NCBI RefSeq assembly: GCF_001563265.1
Contig: NZ_CP005083.1
Location: 1,739,001-1,803,000, forward strand
Reading direction: 5' to 3'
Length of the DNA stretch: 64,000 nt
Source of the DNA: Sphingobium sp. TKS
Lineage (GTDB): Bacteria; Pseudomonadota; Alphaproteobacteria; Sphingomonadales; Sphingomonadaceae
The notes under the pieces were generated by a model, which saw nothing but the letters and a program-made list of their open reading frames with translations, was not told the origin of the DNA and ran no database searches. Below, in pieces: positions 17,126 to 26,677 of the stretch. How positions within the stretch are numbered: position 1 is the stretch's first letter; each line of letters opens with the position of its first letter. The translations under genes and the position numbers were made by a program.

Positions 17126-18072
17126 CGGTCCGTCTTTCTGTTGCTGAAAAAGGCGTGAAACTGGTTCAGGGCGTCGCTCGCCATGGCGATGCGCTGGTTG
17201 TCGTCGTCGGTGGAGGCGCAGACGCCCGACAATATGGCGCTCAGGCCCGGCGTTTCGGGCCGCGCGAACTTGCCGTCGCCAATGTCGAGATCATGGATGA
17301 TCTCCCCGATCGCGACCAGTGCGGGGTCGTCTTGCAGCCTCGCCCGCAGCAGCAATGTTTCGAAACTGCACCGATCGCCTTCATGGGTGAATTCGGCATC
17401 GGCCATGTCGAAGCGCAGTTCGCCCTCCGCCGGATCATGATAGCGGCTGTCGACGAATGTGAAGCGGGCGTCGGGATCGATGAAGCGGCGGATCAGCCAG
17501 GCGCAGGCGATGCGATCGACATGGACGCCGCTGCGCGTCACCCAGATCCGGTTCGTCAGATCATTCGCGCCGATCCCGTCCACAGGATCGGTGCGGCTGA
17601 CGTCTGGATGCTGGTAACGCTGGCGGTCCAGTTCCGCGAGCGCGGCCTCCGCCTCCTGCCGTCCATGCGCGCCGAAGAAATCGAGCCGGCCGATGTCCTC
17701 AAGCCGCTTTTGCAACCGGGCGATGTCCGGTCCGCTGGCGGGGCCGGTTTCCAGCAGGCGGCGGGCGGCCAGCGCGATCTCGTCATAATCGGCATTGCGG
17801 GCGGTATCGAACAGGGCGCGGACGTCGCCGTCCGACTGGCCCGCCAGCAGATGCGCCTCGATCAATATCGCCTCGCCGCCATTGGTGGTGATCTCCGCCA
17901 TGAGGTCACGGAAGGCCGCTGCTCCCTCTGCCGAATGGGGCAGGACGTGGACGGCGTTCTTCAGCGGCACCGCGCCGATGGCCTGCAGGCGCCGCCAGAT
18001 CTTGACCCGCAAATAAGGTGGCTTCGCAGGAAGCTGGTGAAGCAAGGCAAGCCAGGGGGTGGCGTTCGACAT
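17122..18072 (-). CDS. chrB: Chromate resistance protein ChrB
   Basis: 316 residues. N-terminal domain LRVKIWRRLQAIGAVPLKNA is typical of the ChrB N-terminal (regulatory) part. The C-terminal ChrB domain has NRIWVTRSGVHVDRIACAWLIRRFIDP and EFTHEGDRCSFETLL. In studied operons ChrB senses chromate and regulates chrA; an enzymatic role has also been proposed. It is the first gene of chrBA and diverges from the porin gene across a 46-base AT-rich gap that must hold both promoters. Confidence 0.92.
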   Translation of the reverse strand: MSNATPWLALLHQLPAKPPYLRVKIWRRLQAIGAVPLKNAVHVLPHSAEGAAAFRDLMAEITTNGGEAILIEAHLLAGQSDGDVRALFDTARNADYDEIALAARRLLETGPASGPDIARLQKRLEDIGRLDFFGAHGRQEAEAALAELDRQRYQHPDVSRTDPVDGIGANDLTNRIWVTRSGVHVDRIACAWLIRRFIDPDARFTFVDSRYHDPAEGELRFDMADAEFTHEGDRCSFETLLLRARLQDDPALVAIGEIIHDLDIGDGKFARPETPGLSAILSGVCASTDDDNQRIAMASDALNQFHAFFSNRKTDR

Positions 18073-18118
18073 GATGCATATGTATCAAGAATAAGGATTC
18101 GAAGAAATAGGAATATCA

Positions 18119-19462
18119 ATGAAGCGGGCTTTCCCCTTTGCAATGATCGGCGCGACGGCGCTCTCTGGAGCCGCGCCTGCATCGGCACAGAATGACGGTC
18201 TTGCCCTCAGCGGCAGCGTGCGGTTGCGCTTTGAAGAGATTGAGGGGCAGCCACGCGCCGGGTTCGATCGCGACGACAGCCTGTTCAACGTCCGCACCCA
18301 GATTCTGGCTGAATATCGGTCGGGCGCGTTCAGGGTGGGAGCGGAACTGTTCGACAGCCGGGCCTATGGCGCTGATCCCGGCACGCCGATCTCGACCAAT
18401 GAGGTCAATGCGATGGAACTGGTCCAGGCCTATGTCGCTGGCGACATAGCCGAGCCGCTGGGCAAAGGCAGCAAGCTCAGCCTGATGGCGGGGCGGTTTA
18501 TGCTCAACCTTGGTTCACGCCGCCTCGTCGCGGCCGACGATTATCGCAACACGACCAACGGCTATACAGGCTTGCGCGCCGATCTGACCGCGCCGCAGGG
18601 GGTGAAGGCGGTTTTCATCTACACCCTGCCGCAGCAGCGGCGTCCGGACGACTCCGATGGCGTCCGTAACAAGCGGGTGAGGATCGATCATGAAGGCTTC
18701 GATCTGGTGCTGTGGGGCGGCATCGTCAGCAAGGCCAGGGCGATCGGTCCGGCCATGGCGGAACTGTCCTATTTCCATCTGGGGGAACGCGACGAACCGG
18801 GACGGCCGACGCGGGACCGTTCGCTCGATACCTTTGGCGGGCGGATCATCCGCGAACCGGAAACCGGCCGGTTCGACTATGAGGTCGAGGCTTTTTATCA
18901 AACCGGCCAGATCAGCGCATCGCTCGCGCCGTCGGCGGCACGGCAATCCGTCGGCGCGAGCTTTCTGCACGCCGATGCGGGATATAGTTTCGCAGGCTCC
19001 TGGAAACCGCGTCTCTCGGTCGAATTCGACCGGGCGAGCGGAGACAAAAGGGGAGGGCGCTATGGCCGGTTCGACACGCTGTTCGGCATGCGCCGGGCGG
19101 ATTTGGCTCCCGCCGGCCTGTATAATGCCGTGGCGCGGACGAATATCATGACGCCGGGCATCAGACTGGAGGCGACACCGGATAAAAGGTGGGATTGGTT
19201 TGCGGCCTATCGCGCCCTGTGGCTGGCATCACGGACGGACGCCTTCTCGACGACCGGCGTGAGGGACGCCGCCGGGCGGTCGGGCCGTTTTGCCGGCCAT
19301 CAGATGGAGGCGCGGCTGCGCTATTGGGTGGTTCCTTCGCGTCTGCGCTTCGAGTTCGACGGGCTGCTGCTCGCCAAGAGCCGGTTTCTGCGGGACGCGC
19401 CCAATGCGCCTGCAGGAAAATGGACGCGCTATACTTCGTTCAATTTGACCGCGAGCTTTTAG
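18119..19462 (+). CDS. Alginate-export-family outer-membrane porin
   Basis: 447 residues with a signal peptide (MKRAFPFAMIGATALSGAA, cleavage after ASAQ) followed by alternating beta-strand-like segments and a C-terminal aromatic residue (NLTASF), as in outer-membrane barrels. SGSVRLRFEE and NVRTQILAEYRSG are typical of the alginate_exp family, most of whose members export or import unknown anionic solutes. RBS AGGAAT. Diverges from chrBA and may share its control, hinting at an anion channel. Confidence 0.82.
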   Translation: MKRAFPFAMIGATALSGAAPASAQNDGLALSGSVRLRFEEIEGQPRAGFDRDDSLFNVRTQILAEYRSGAFRVGAELFDSRAYGADPGTPISTNEVNAMELVQAYVAGDIAEPLGKGSKLSLMAGRFMLNLGSRRLVAADDYRNTTNGYTGLRADLTAPQGVKAVFIYTLPQQRRPDDSDGVRNKRVRIDHEGFDLVLWGGIVSKARAIGPAMAELSYFHLGERDEPGRPTRDRSLDTFGGRIIREPETGRFDYEVEAFYQTGQISASLAPSAARQSVGASFLHADAGYSFAGSWKPRLSVEFDRASGDKRGGRYGRFDTLFGMRRADLAPAGLYNAVARTNIMTPGIRLEATPDKRWDWFAAYRALWLASRTDAFSTTGVRDAAGRSGRFAGHQMEARLRYWVVPSRLRFEFDGLLLAKSRFLRDAPNAPAGKWTRYTSFNLTASF

Positions 19463-20703
19463 ATTGCAGTCCAGCCCGCAAGGCTGATGGCAGCCGCCAC
19501 CAGAGCGGCGAACAGCGGCATGGCGGCCCTGATGCCGCCGTGGCCCCAGCCGATGACCACAGTCATGACCGCCTTGGCGAGCGTGTTGGCGAGGACCGCG
19601 CTTCCTAAAATCAACCCGGCGGTGCGATTGTCGAGCAGGCCGGGCGGCAGGCCCGCCATGGTCATGACCGCCGCGTCGACGTCCGATATGCCGGTCAGCG
19701 TCAGGACGACCGCCATGCCCTGCTGCCCGAAATGCTCCAGCGCCCATCGCGCGGCGAGCGACAGTCCCGCCACGATGGCGGCCAGCATAAGCGCCGGTCC
19801 GAAGCCGAGCGGATTGGCGATCCCCATGCCGTCGCTTCCTTCGCCATGCCGCCGCCAGGCGATCAGGGCGAAGATAACGCCAACGAGTGTCGCGGGCGCC
19901 ATCGTTAGCGCCAGTGTAGGGACGGCGCGGGGAATGAGGACGAGCGCCACCAACTGGACCCGCACGAACATGACGATAGAGGCCACCGCGATGCCAGCCG
20001 ACAATAAGGTTCGCGCCGCCGGTTCATCGCGCAGCCGCCGCGCATAATCGGCTGTCACCGCGGTGGAGGAAACGATGGCGCCGGTCAGCGCCACCAGCAA
20101 AATCCCTCGCTCACGCCCGAAGCGTCGCGAAATGGCATAGCCCGCAAAGGACAGGCCCATCACGAACACGACCACCATCCAGATCTTTCGCGGATTCCAG
20201 GCGTCATAGGGACCGTAGGCTGCATCCGGCAGCAATGGCAGGATGATGAGGGCGACCAGCAGGAAGCGGGAGACGCTCTCTATCTCGCTCTCGTCCATGC
20301 CCCTCAGCATGGCGTGCATCGATTGCCGGGAGCTCAATATCGCAAAGGTCGCCGCGCCCATGGCCAGGCCAAGCGCGGGCGAGAGTCGCGTGGCGCAGAA
20401 ACTCGCCCCGAAGGTTAAAAGGCCCGCGAGCGTGGTCGTCGCGGACAGATGGTCCGGATCGGCGCTGCGGGAATAGCCGACGGCCAGAATGACCGCGACT
20501 CCCGCGCCGAGGGTGGCCGCGACCATATCTGGCGCCAATCCTCCCATCCCTCCCAGCAGGCCGATCAGGCCGAAGGTTCGAAAACCGGCGACCCTGTGGC
20601 CTTTGCCCAGATCCCGCTGGGTCCAGCCGCGCTCAATCCCCACGAGCAGTCCGATCGCGATGGAGGCGATCATGGACAGATAGGGCTGGCCGATGTCGGG
20701 CAT
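19459..20703 (-). CDS. MgtC/SapB family membrane protein with DUF4010
   Basis: 414 residues, about a dozen TM helices. The N-terminal MgtC/SapB part shows IGLLVGIERGWTQR and VAGFRTFGLIGLLGG; the C-terminal DUF4010 half shows RRFGRERGILLVALTGAIVSSTAV and SDVDAAVMTMAGL. MgtC proteins modulate the F-ATPase and Mg2+ adaptation; the role of the DUF4010 fusion form is unknown. Its stop overlaps the porin stop by four bases (convergent). Confidence 0.88.
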   Translation of the reverse strand: MPDIGQPYLSMIASIAIGLLVGIERGWTQRDLGKGHRVAGFRTFGLIGLLGGMGGLAPDMVAATLGAGVAVILAVGYSRSADPDHLSATTTLAGLLTFGASFCATRLSPALGLAMGAATFAILSSRQSMHAMLRGMDESEIESVSRFLLVALIILPLLPDAAYGPYDAWNPRKIWMVVVFVMGLSFAGYAISRRFGRERGILLVALTGAIVSSTAVTADYARRLRDEPAARTLLSAGIAVASIVMFVRVQLVALVLIPRAVPTLALTMAPATLVGVIFALIAWRRHGEGSDGMGIANPLGFGPALMLAAIVAGLSLAARWALEHFGQQGMAVVLTLTGISDVDAAVMTMAGLPPGLLDNRTAGLILGSAVLANTLAKAVMTVVIGWGHGGIRAAMPLFAALVAAAISLAGWTAI

Positions 20704-20706
20704 GCG

Positions 20707-21708
20707 TTATGCGACCTGTGGCGGCACGATCACCGCCGCGCCCTTCACCTTGCCTGTTCGCAGGCGGTGGAGCGCTTCACCCGCATCCTCCAGCCGGAAT
20801 GTTTCCGTCACGGTGTGGAGTGCGATGTTGCTTGCCAGTTCGAAGAAAGAGGTGCCGTCCTCGCGGGTCAGATTGGCGACGGAGAGCAATATTCTCTCTT
20901 CCCACAAATCGGCGTAGGGGAAGGAGGGGATATCGCTCATATGGATGCCCGCGCACACGACCCTGCCGCCCTTGCGCGCGGCGCGTAATGCCAGCGGGAC
21001 GAGATCGCCAACGGGGGCGAAGATCAACGCCGCGTCCAGCGGCTCCGGCGGGGTCTGCGATGAACCGCCCGCCCAGGCGCAGCCCAGCGACCGCGCAAAA
21101 GCCTGCCCCTCATCGTCGCCATCCTTGGTGAAGGCGTACACGGTGCGGCCTTGAGCCCGTGCGACCTGCGCCAGAATATGGGCCGCCGCCCCGAAGCCGT
21201 AGAGTCCGATCACAGGCGCTTCGCCCGCCAGCCGCAGAGCGCGCCAACCGATGAGACCGGCACAGAGCAGCGGCGCGGCTTCGACATCGGAAAACCGCTC
21301 AGGCAGGATGAAACAATAGCGCGCATCGGCAATCGCGTGGGTCGCATAGCCGCCATCGCGCGTCGCGCCGGTAAACAGTGGCGCGTCGCAGAGATTTTCG
21401 CGATCCGCCCGGCAATAGGCGCATTGGCCGCATGTATGTCCCAGCCAGGGAACGCCGACCCGTTGCCCGATGGCAAAGCCTTCCACGCCTTGCCCGATCG
21501 CAGCGACCCGGCCGACGATCTCATGCCCCGGTATGATCGGATAATGCGCGGGGATTTCGCCGTCCAGCACATGCAGATCGGTCCGGCAAACCCCGCAAGC
21601 GGCGACTTGGACAAGCAATTCCCCCGCGCCCGGCGCGGGCACGGCGCGCTCGATCTTCTCCAGCGGCTGGCCGGGGGCGCTGATCTGCATGGCGACCATC
21701 TGTTGCAT
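20707..21708 (-). CDS. Zinc-dependent alcohol dehydrogenase family protein
   Basis: 333 residues, MDR superfamily. Catalytic zinc site GVCRTDLHV and PGHEIVGRV, structural zinc loop CGQCAYCRADRENLC with all four Cys, and a Rossmann motif GLYGFGAAAH. Oxidises or reduces alcohols/aldehydes with NAD(P). It lies three bases upstream of the MgtC/DUF4010 gene on the same strand and is likely cotranscribed with it. Similar ADH genes often accompany respiratory or stress loci; substrate unknown. Confidence 0.88.
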   Translation of the reverse strand: MQQMVAMQISAPGQPLEKIERAVPAPGAGELLVQVAACGVCRTDLHVLDGEIPAHYPIIPGHEIVGRVAAIGQGVEGFAIGQRVGVPWLGHTCGQCAYCRADRENLCDAPLFTGATRDGGYATHAIADARYCFILPERFSDVEAAPLLCAGLIGWRALRLAGEAPVIGLYGFGAAAHILAQVARAQGRTVYAFTKDGDDEGQAFARSLGCAWAGGSSQTPPEPLDAALIFAPVGDLVPLALRAARKGGRVVCAGIHMSDIPSFPYADLWEERILLSVANLTREDGTSFFELASNIALHTVTETFRLEDAGEALHRLRTGKVKGAAVIVPPQVA

Positions 21709-21860
21709 CGAAAGCCTCCTGTTGCGCCGTCTTCATCATCCATAGATCATATCAGGGCCGGAGGACTCCGTATTTATCCTGATGGACGGGTGGGCGGAGC
21801 ATGTCGACATTTTCGCCGGTCCATCCGTACCATCCTGCAAGGGCAAGGGAGCAGCATCTG

Positions 21861-24026
21861 ATGTCCGGTATCGAATGGGATCGCAAGGAAGCCTTATCCC
21901 AAGCGGCTGCGGCGCCTGCGATCTGGACCTGTCCCATGCACCCGGAAATCCGGCAGGACCATCCCGGCGCCTGCCCGCTTTGCGGCATGGCGCTGGAGCC
22001 CGAAGTCGCCACCGCCCATGCCGGTCACAGCGCGGAGCTGGTCGACATGACGCGCCGCTTCCGGATCAGCCTCCTGCTTGCCATTCCGGTGTTTGTGCTC
22101 GAAATGGGCGGGCATCTTTTTCCGGCGCTCCATCACCTCGTTTCCGATCATGTCTCGATCTGGATTCAACTCCTGCTCGCGACCCCGGTCGTGCTGTGGG
22201 GCGGCTGGCCCTTTTTCGAAAGGGGCTGGCGGTCGCTCCAGACCCGCAACCTCAACATGTTCACGCTGATCGCCATGGGAACCGGGGTGGCATGGACCTA
22301 CAGCATGGCGGCGGCGCTGGCGCCGGGCATTTTTCCGGCGGCTTTCCGGGAACATGGAAGCGTCGCGGTCTATTTCGAGGCGGCCGCCGTCATCACCGTG
22401 TTGGTGCTGCTGGGCCAGGTGCTTGAACTTGGGGCGCGGGAACGGACTTCGGGCGCGATCAAGGCGTTGCTCAACCTGGCGCCCAAGACCGCACGGCGCC
22501 TGCGCGACGACGGCAATGACGAGGAAATTCCGCTTGATCTGGTAGCGGTTGGCGACAAGCTGCGCGTTCGCCCGGGCGAGAAGGTGCCGGTCGACGCGGT
22601 GGTCGAGGACGGTCGCTCCGCCATTGATGAGTCGATGGTGACCGGCGAATCCATGCCCGTCACTAAGGCGGCCGGGGACCATGTGATCGGCGGCACGCTC
22701 AACCGGAGCGGTCAGCTCCTCGTCAGGGCGGAGAAAGTCGGCCATGACACTATGCTCGCCCGCATCGTCCGGATGGTGGCCGATGCTCAGCGCTCCCGTG
22801 CGCCGATCCAGCGCCTGGCCGATCAGGTCGCGGGCTGGTTCGTCCCCGCCGTGCTGCTGGTTGCGATCGCTGCCTTCGCTATCTGGGCGCTCTGGGGGCC
22901 AGAGCCGCGCTTCGCCCACGGCTTGATCGTGGCGGTGGCCGTGCTCATCATCGCATGCCCCTGCGCGCTTGGTCTTGCCACGCCCATGTCGATTATGGTC
23001 GGCGTCGGCCGTGGCGCAGGCCTCGGCGTGCTGATCAAGAATGCCGAGGCGCTGGAGCGGATGGAAAAGGTCGACATGCTGGTCGTCGACAAGACCGGCA
23101 CGCTCACGGAGGGCAAGCCGTCGCTCACCGGCATCGTTACGGCTCCGGGCTTTGAGGAAAATGCTCTGCTTCGGCTCGCTGCCGGGGTCGAGCGCGTTTC
23201 CGAGCATCCCCTGGCGCTCGCCATCGTGGCGGCGGCAGAGGCGAGGGGTCTGGCGCTGCCGCAGGTCAGCGAATTCGATTCCCCCACCGGCAAGGGCGCG
23301 ATCGGAACGGTGGAAGGCAAGCGCATCCTGCTTGGCAATGCCCGTTTCCTCGAAGAATATGGCATTTCGGCCGATCCGCTGGGCGAGCAAGCCGATGCCC
23401 TGCGCCGCGATGGCGCCACCGCCATTTTCATCGGCATCGACGGCATGGTCGCAGGCGTCTTCGCCATTGCCGATGCGATCAAGCAGACCACGCCCGAGGC
23501 GCTCGCCGCGCTGCGCAGGAAGGGCATCACGGTCGTCATGCTCACCGGCGACAATCGCACGACGGCGCAGGCGGTTGCGCGGCGCCTGGGGATCGATCAG
23601 GTGGAGGCGGAGGTTCTGCCCGATCAGAAGAGCGCCGTTGTCGCCCGCCTCAAGAGCGAAGGCCATGTGGTGGCGATGGCGGGCGACGGGGTCAACGACG
23701 CCCCGGCGCTGGCCGCCGCCGATGTCGGCATAGCCATGGGTTCGGGCACCGATGTCGCGATCGAAAGCGCCGGAGTGACGCTGCTCCAGGGCGACCTCAC
23801 CGGCATAGCGCGGGCGCGGGCGCTGAGCGAAGCGACCATGTCCAACATCCGGCAGAATCTGTTCTTCGCCTTCGTCTACAATGCAGCCGGTGTGCCGATT
23901 GCGGCCGGTTTGCTCTATCCCTTTTTCGGAATCCTGCTCTCGCCGGTCATCGCGGCCGCCGCGATGGCCTTGTCCTCGGTCAGCGTGGTCGGCAATGCGC
24001 TGCGTTTGAATAGGGCAAGGATTTAG
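21861..24026 (+). CDS. copA: Copper/silver-translocating P1B-type ATPase
   Basis: 721 residues. N-terminal heavy-metal-binding motif [23 protein letters not shown] in place of HMA domains. Eight TM helices with the Cu+-binding CPC motif ([12 protein letters not shown]), TGES actuator loop, phosphorylation motif [17 protein letters not shown] and [10 protein letters not shown]. It pumps monovalent copper or silver to the periplasm. I start at 21861, behind AAGGGAG; an in-frame ATG at 21801 would add 20 residues. Confidence 0.93.
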   Translation: MSGIEWDRKEALSQAAAAPAIWTCPMHPEIRQDHPGACPLCGMALEPEVATAHAGHSAELVDMTRRFRISLLLAIPVFVLEMGGHLFPALHHLVSDHVSIWIQLLLATPVVLWGGWPFFERGWRSLQTRNLNMFTLIAMGTGVAWTYSMAAALAPGIFPAAFREHGSVAVYFEAAAVITVLVLLGQVLELGARERTSGAIKALLNLAPKTARRLRDDGNDEEIPLDLVAVGDKLRVRPGEKVPVDAVVEDGRSAIDESMVTGESMPVTKAAGDHVIGGTLNRSGQLLVRAEKVGHDTMLARIVRMVADAQRSRAPIQRLADQVAGWFVPAVLLVAIAAFAIWALWGPEPRFAHGLIVAVAVLIIACPCALGLATPMSIMVGVGRGAGLGVLIKNAEALERMEKVDMLVVDKTGTLTEGKPSLTGIVTAPGFEENALLRLAAGVERVSEHPLALAIVAAAEARGLALPQVSEFDSPTGKGAIGTVEGKRILLGNARFLEEYGISADPLGEQADALRRDGATAIFIGIDGMVAGVFAIADAIKQTTPEALAALRRKGITVVMLTGDNRTTAQAVARRLGIDQVEAEVLPDQKSAVVARLKSEGHVVAMAGDGVNDAPALAAADVGIAMGSGTDVAIESAGVTLLQGDLTGIARARALSEATMSNIRQNLFFAFVYNAAGVPIAAGLLYPFFGILLSPVIAAAAMALSSVSVVGNALRLNRARI

Positions 24027-24171
24027 AAGGGCTTGGGCGAAGTTTCTCTTGGCATGCCGGGCGTAAGGCGGACGGTCTCGATCAGAAAATTCGTTGCGGA
24101 TTGAGAATTACTCGTTTGTCCTTGGCGGATTTCCACCATCATTTCGTTTCACAAGAAAACTGAGAAAACCG

Positions 24172-24194
24172 GCTGGGCGTATGATGCGCCCGGC
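24172..24194 (+). terminator. Probable terminator of copA
   Basis: GCTGGGCG (24172-24179) pairs with CGCCCGGC (24187-24194) through a 7-base loop, followed by the pyrimidine-rich TTCCCTGTTCTTT. It lies about 145 bases after copA and about 100 before the TonB receptor gene. Confidence 0.45.
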
Positions 24195-24292
24195 TTCCCT
24201 GTTCTTTGGAGAGATGCCGCGCTGCGTGCCACGGCCCGCCGTGCGCCTGAACGGCCTATAACTGCCCGAAAAGGGCCGAAAGGGAGCCATTT

Positions 24293-26677
24293 ATGCAGAA
24301 ATTCTCGTCCGTTCGTCGTGCCGCACTGCTGCTGTCATGCTGCATCGGCGCCGTATCGCCTCATGCCTGGGCGCAACAGCCGGATACGGAAGAAGATGCC
24401 GGCACGATCACCGTCACCGGCCGGCGTATCTCCCAATCGGCGGAGGCCATTGGCGAGGACAAGGTCAGCAATGTCGTGGCGATCACGCGGGAAGCTCTGC
24501 TGTCGGCGCCATCGGGCATTTCGGGCCTGAAGATGCTGGAGCAACTGCCCGGCTTCAACGTTCAGACCGACGGCGCGCTGGGCCTCTATGAATTCGGCAA
24601 CAGCGTCCAGACCCGCGCCTTCAACCTCGATCAGATCGGTTTCGTGGTCGACGGCATTCCGACGGGCCGCAGCGACGCCTTCGGCGGCAGCCCGGTGTTC
24701 CGCTATGTCGACAATGAAAATCTGGGCGTGGTCGAGGCCGCGGTCGGGGCAGGGGACGTCGGCCTGCCGAGCTATTCCACGCTTGGGCCGGTGGTGCAGT
24801 ATAACAGCATCGCGCCGCAGGATGAGATGGGCCTGTTCGTATCGCAGAGCTTTGGCGATTTCGGCATGAAGCGCACCTTCATCCGCGCCAGCACCGGGCG
24901 GGTCGGCCCGTTCAAGGCCTATGTCAGCCGCACCAAGCTGGACAGCGACCTGTGGCGCGGCCCCGGATCGGTCGACCGCGAACATTGGGAAGGGCAGATC
25001 CACGCCGATCTGGGCGGCGATAGCTGGGCGCGGTTCAAATTCGTGTCGAACGACTTCTTCGACTATGACTCGCCCACCATCTCTCGCGCCCAATATAATT
25101 GCACGGTGAAAAGCGTGGTCGGCGCCTGCGGCCGTGATTTCGCCTATATCGAGAATGTGCCGAACACGACGGTCATCAACGGCACGATGCCATTCGCGCC
25201 GACGGTCCCAGGCGTCTATTATTCCAACCCCAATTATGCGCAGGTCTACAACCTCGCCATCAACGTGCGGAAGGACAAGCTTTACGGCGCGACCTTCCAC
25301 GCGGGCATCGTGGACGGCGTGTGGGCCGAATCGACGCTCTATTGGGAAGATAAGGGCGGCTATGGCGTGTCGCCCGACACCTACTCCAACTCCTTGACCC
25401 GCTATAATGGTCAGGTCGCTGTCGGCCTGCCGGTCACGCGGCCCAAGGGGATCGAGTTCGGCCGGTCCGGCGTGGGGGGCGACCGTTATGGCATCACCAC
25501 CAAGCTGCACTGGGAAATGGGCGCTAATACCGTCGAAGCAGGCGTTTGGGCAGAGGTAGACAAATATCACCGCACCCAGGCCCGCTACAACACGACCGAC
25601 GGCGCACCTGACAGTGAGCCCAATCTCAATGAACTGGTCTATCTGCGCCGCGACTATCATTCCCAGCGCGACACGCTTCAGGTGTTCCTGAAGGATACGC
25701 TGAAGCTGGCGGACGATAAACTGGTACTGGACTTCGGCTTCAAGGGGCTGATGCTCGACTATCGCTATAATGGCTATCGCGACTTCGACGATTATTACCG
25801 GATCGTCGGTGGCGTGGCGCGCGCGGGCTATGGCCCGAGCATCAACACCGCCCATTACAAGGATATGTTCCTGCCGATGGCGGGCCTGCTCTACAAGATC
25901 GACGAGCGCACCCAGCTCTTCGCCTCCTATGCCGAGAATATGGCCCTGCCCAAGGGGATGGACGACATCTACTCCGTCATCCGTCCCGGCGGCCTGCGGG
26001 TGCCGCAGCCGGATGCCGAACGCTCGCAGAACATGGAAATCGGCGTCCGCACCAATCAGGGGCAGCTCTATGCCTCGCTCGCGGGCTTCTACACCAAGTT
26101 CAAGAACCGCATCCAGTCGATCACGACCATCCTGCCGGGCAGCGGCGGCGCCGCGACCGAGACATTCTATCAGAATGTCGGGCGGGTGCGGGCCTATGGC
26201 GCGGAGTTCAGCGGCACTTACAAGCCGTCCTTCCTGAACGGCCTTGCCTATACCAACCTCAACGTCACCTATAACAACGCCAAGTTCCAGGATGACATTC
26301 CGGCCGCCACGCCGATCCTGATCGCGGACAAATATATTCCCGACAGCGCGAAATGGATCGTCAGTGGTGGCGTGACGGTCGAACCGGCAAGCTGGTTGGT
26401 CGCCAACGTCTCGGGCAAATATACCGGCAAGCGCTGGTCGACCTTCACCAATCAGGCCGGATCGAGCGTGCCGGGCTTCACCGTGTTCAACGCCTATGTC
26501 GACATTGGTGACGGCTGGAGCTTCGGGCCGGTCAAGAGCGTCAAGGCGCGGTTCAACATCGATAATATCTTCGACAAGGACAGATTGTCCTATATCTCCT
26601 CCTCCGTGACCGGCGACGGCTTCTTCCGGCCGCTGTCGCCGCGCACGTTCCAGTTCACCATTTCGGGCGAGATTTGA
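24293..26677 (+). CDS. TonB-dependent outer-membrane receptor
   Basis: 794 residues: signal peptide ending near HAWAQQ, a divergent TonB box region (GTITVTGRR), a plug domain (residues about 55-170, with VVDGIPTGRSDAFGG), then a 22-strand barrel ending in RTFQFTISGEI. RBS AAAGGGAGCC. Overlaps the dipeptidase gene by one base (TGATG), so uptake of a peptide-like ligand followed by periplasmic cleavage is a reasonable inference. Receptors of this kind usually import siderophores or large nutrients. Confidence 0.92.
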   Translation: MQKFSSVRRAALLLSCCIGAVSPHAWAQQPDTEEDAGTITVTGRRISQSAEAIGEDKVSNVVAITREALLSAPSGISGLKMLEQLPGFNVQTDGALGLYEFGNSVQTRAFNLDQIGFVVDGIPTGRSDAFGGSPVFRYVDNENLGVVEAAVGAGDVGLPSYSTLGPVVQYNSIAPQDEMGLFVSQSFGDFGMKRTFIRASTGRVGPFKAYVSRTKLDSDLWRGPGSVDREHWEGQIHADLGGDSWARFKFVSNDFFDYDSPTISRAQYNCTVKSVVGACGRDFAYIENVPNTTVINGTMPFAPTVPGVYYSNPNYAQVYNLAINVRKDKLYGATFHAGIVDGVWAESTLYWEDKGGYGVSPDTYSNSLTRYNGQVAVGLPVTRPKGIEFGRSGVGGDRYGITTKLHWEMGANTVEAGVWAEVDKYHRTQARYNTTDGAPDSEPNLNELVYLRRDYHSQRDTLQVFLKDTLKLADDKLVLDFGFKGLMLDYRYNGYRDFDDYYRIVGGVARAGYGPSINTAHYKDMFLPMAGLLYKIDERTQLFASYAENMALPKGMDDIYSVIRPGGLRVPQPDAERSQNMEIGVRTNQGQLYASLAGFYTKFKNRIQSITTILPGSGGAATETFYQNVGRVRAYGAEFSGTYKPSFLNGLAYTNLNVTYNNAKFQDDIPAATPILIADKYIPDSAKWIVSGGVTVEPASWLVANVSGKYTGKRWSTFTNQAGSSVPGFTVFNAYVDIGDGWSFGPVKSVKARFNIDNIFDKDRLSYISSSVTGDGFFRPLSPRTFQFTISGEI

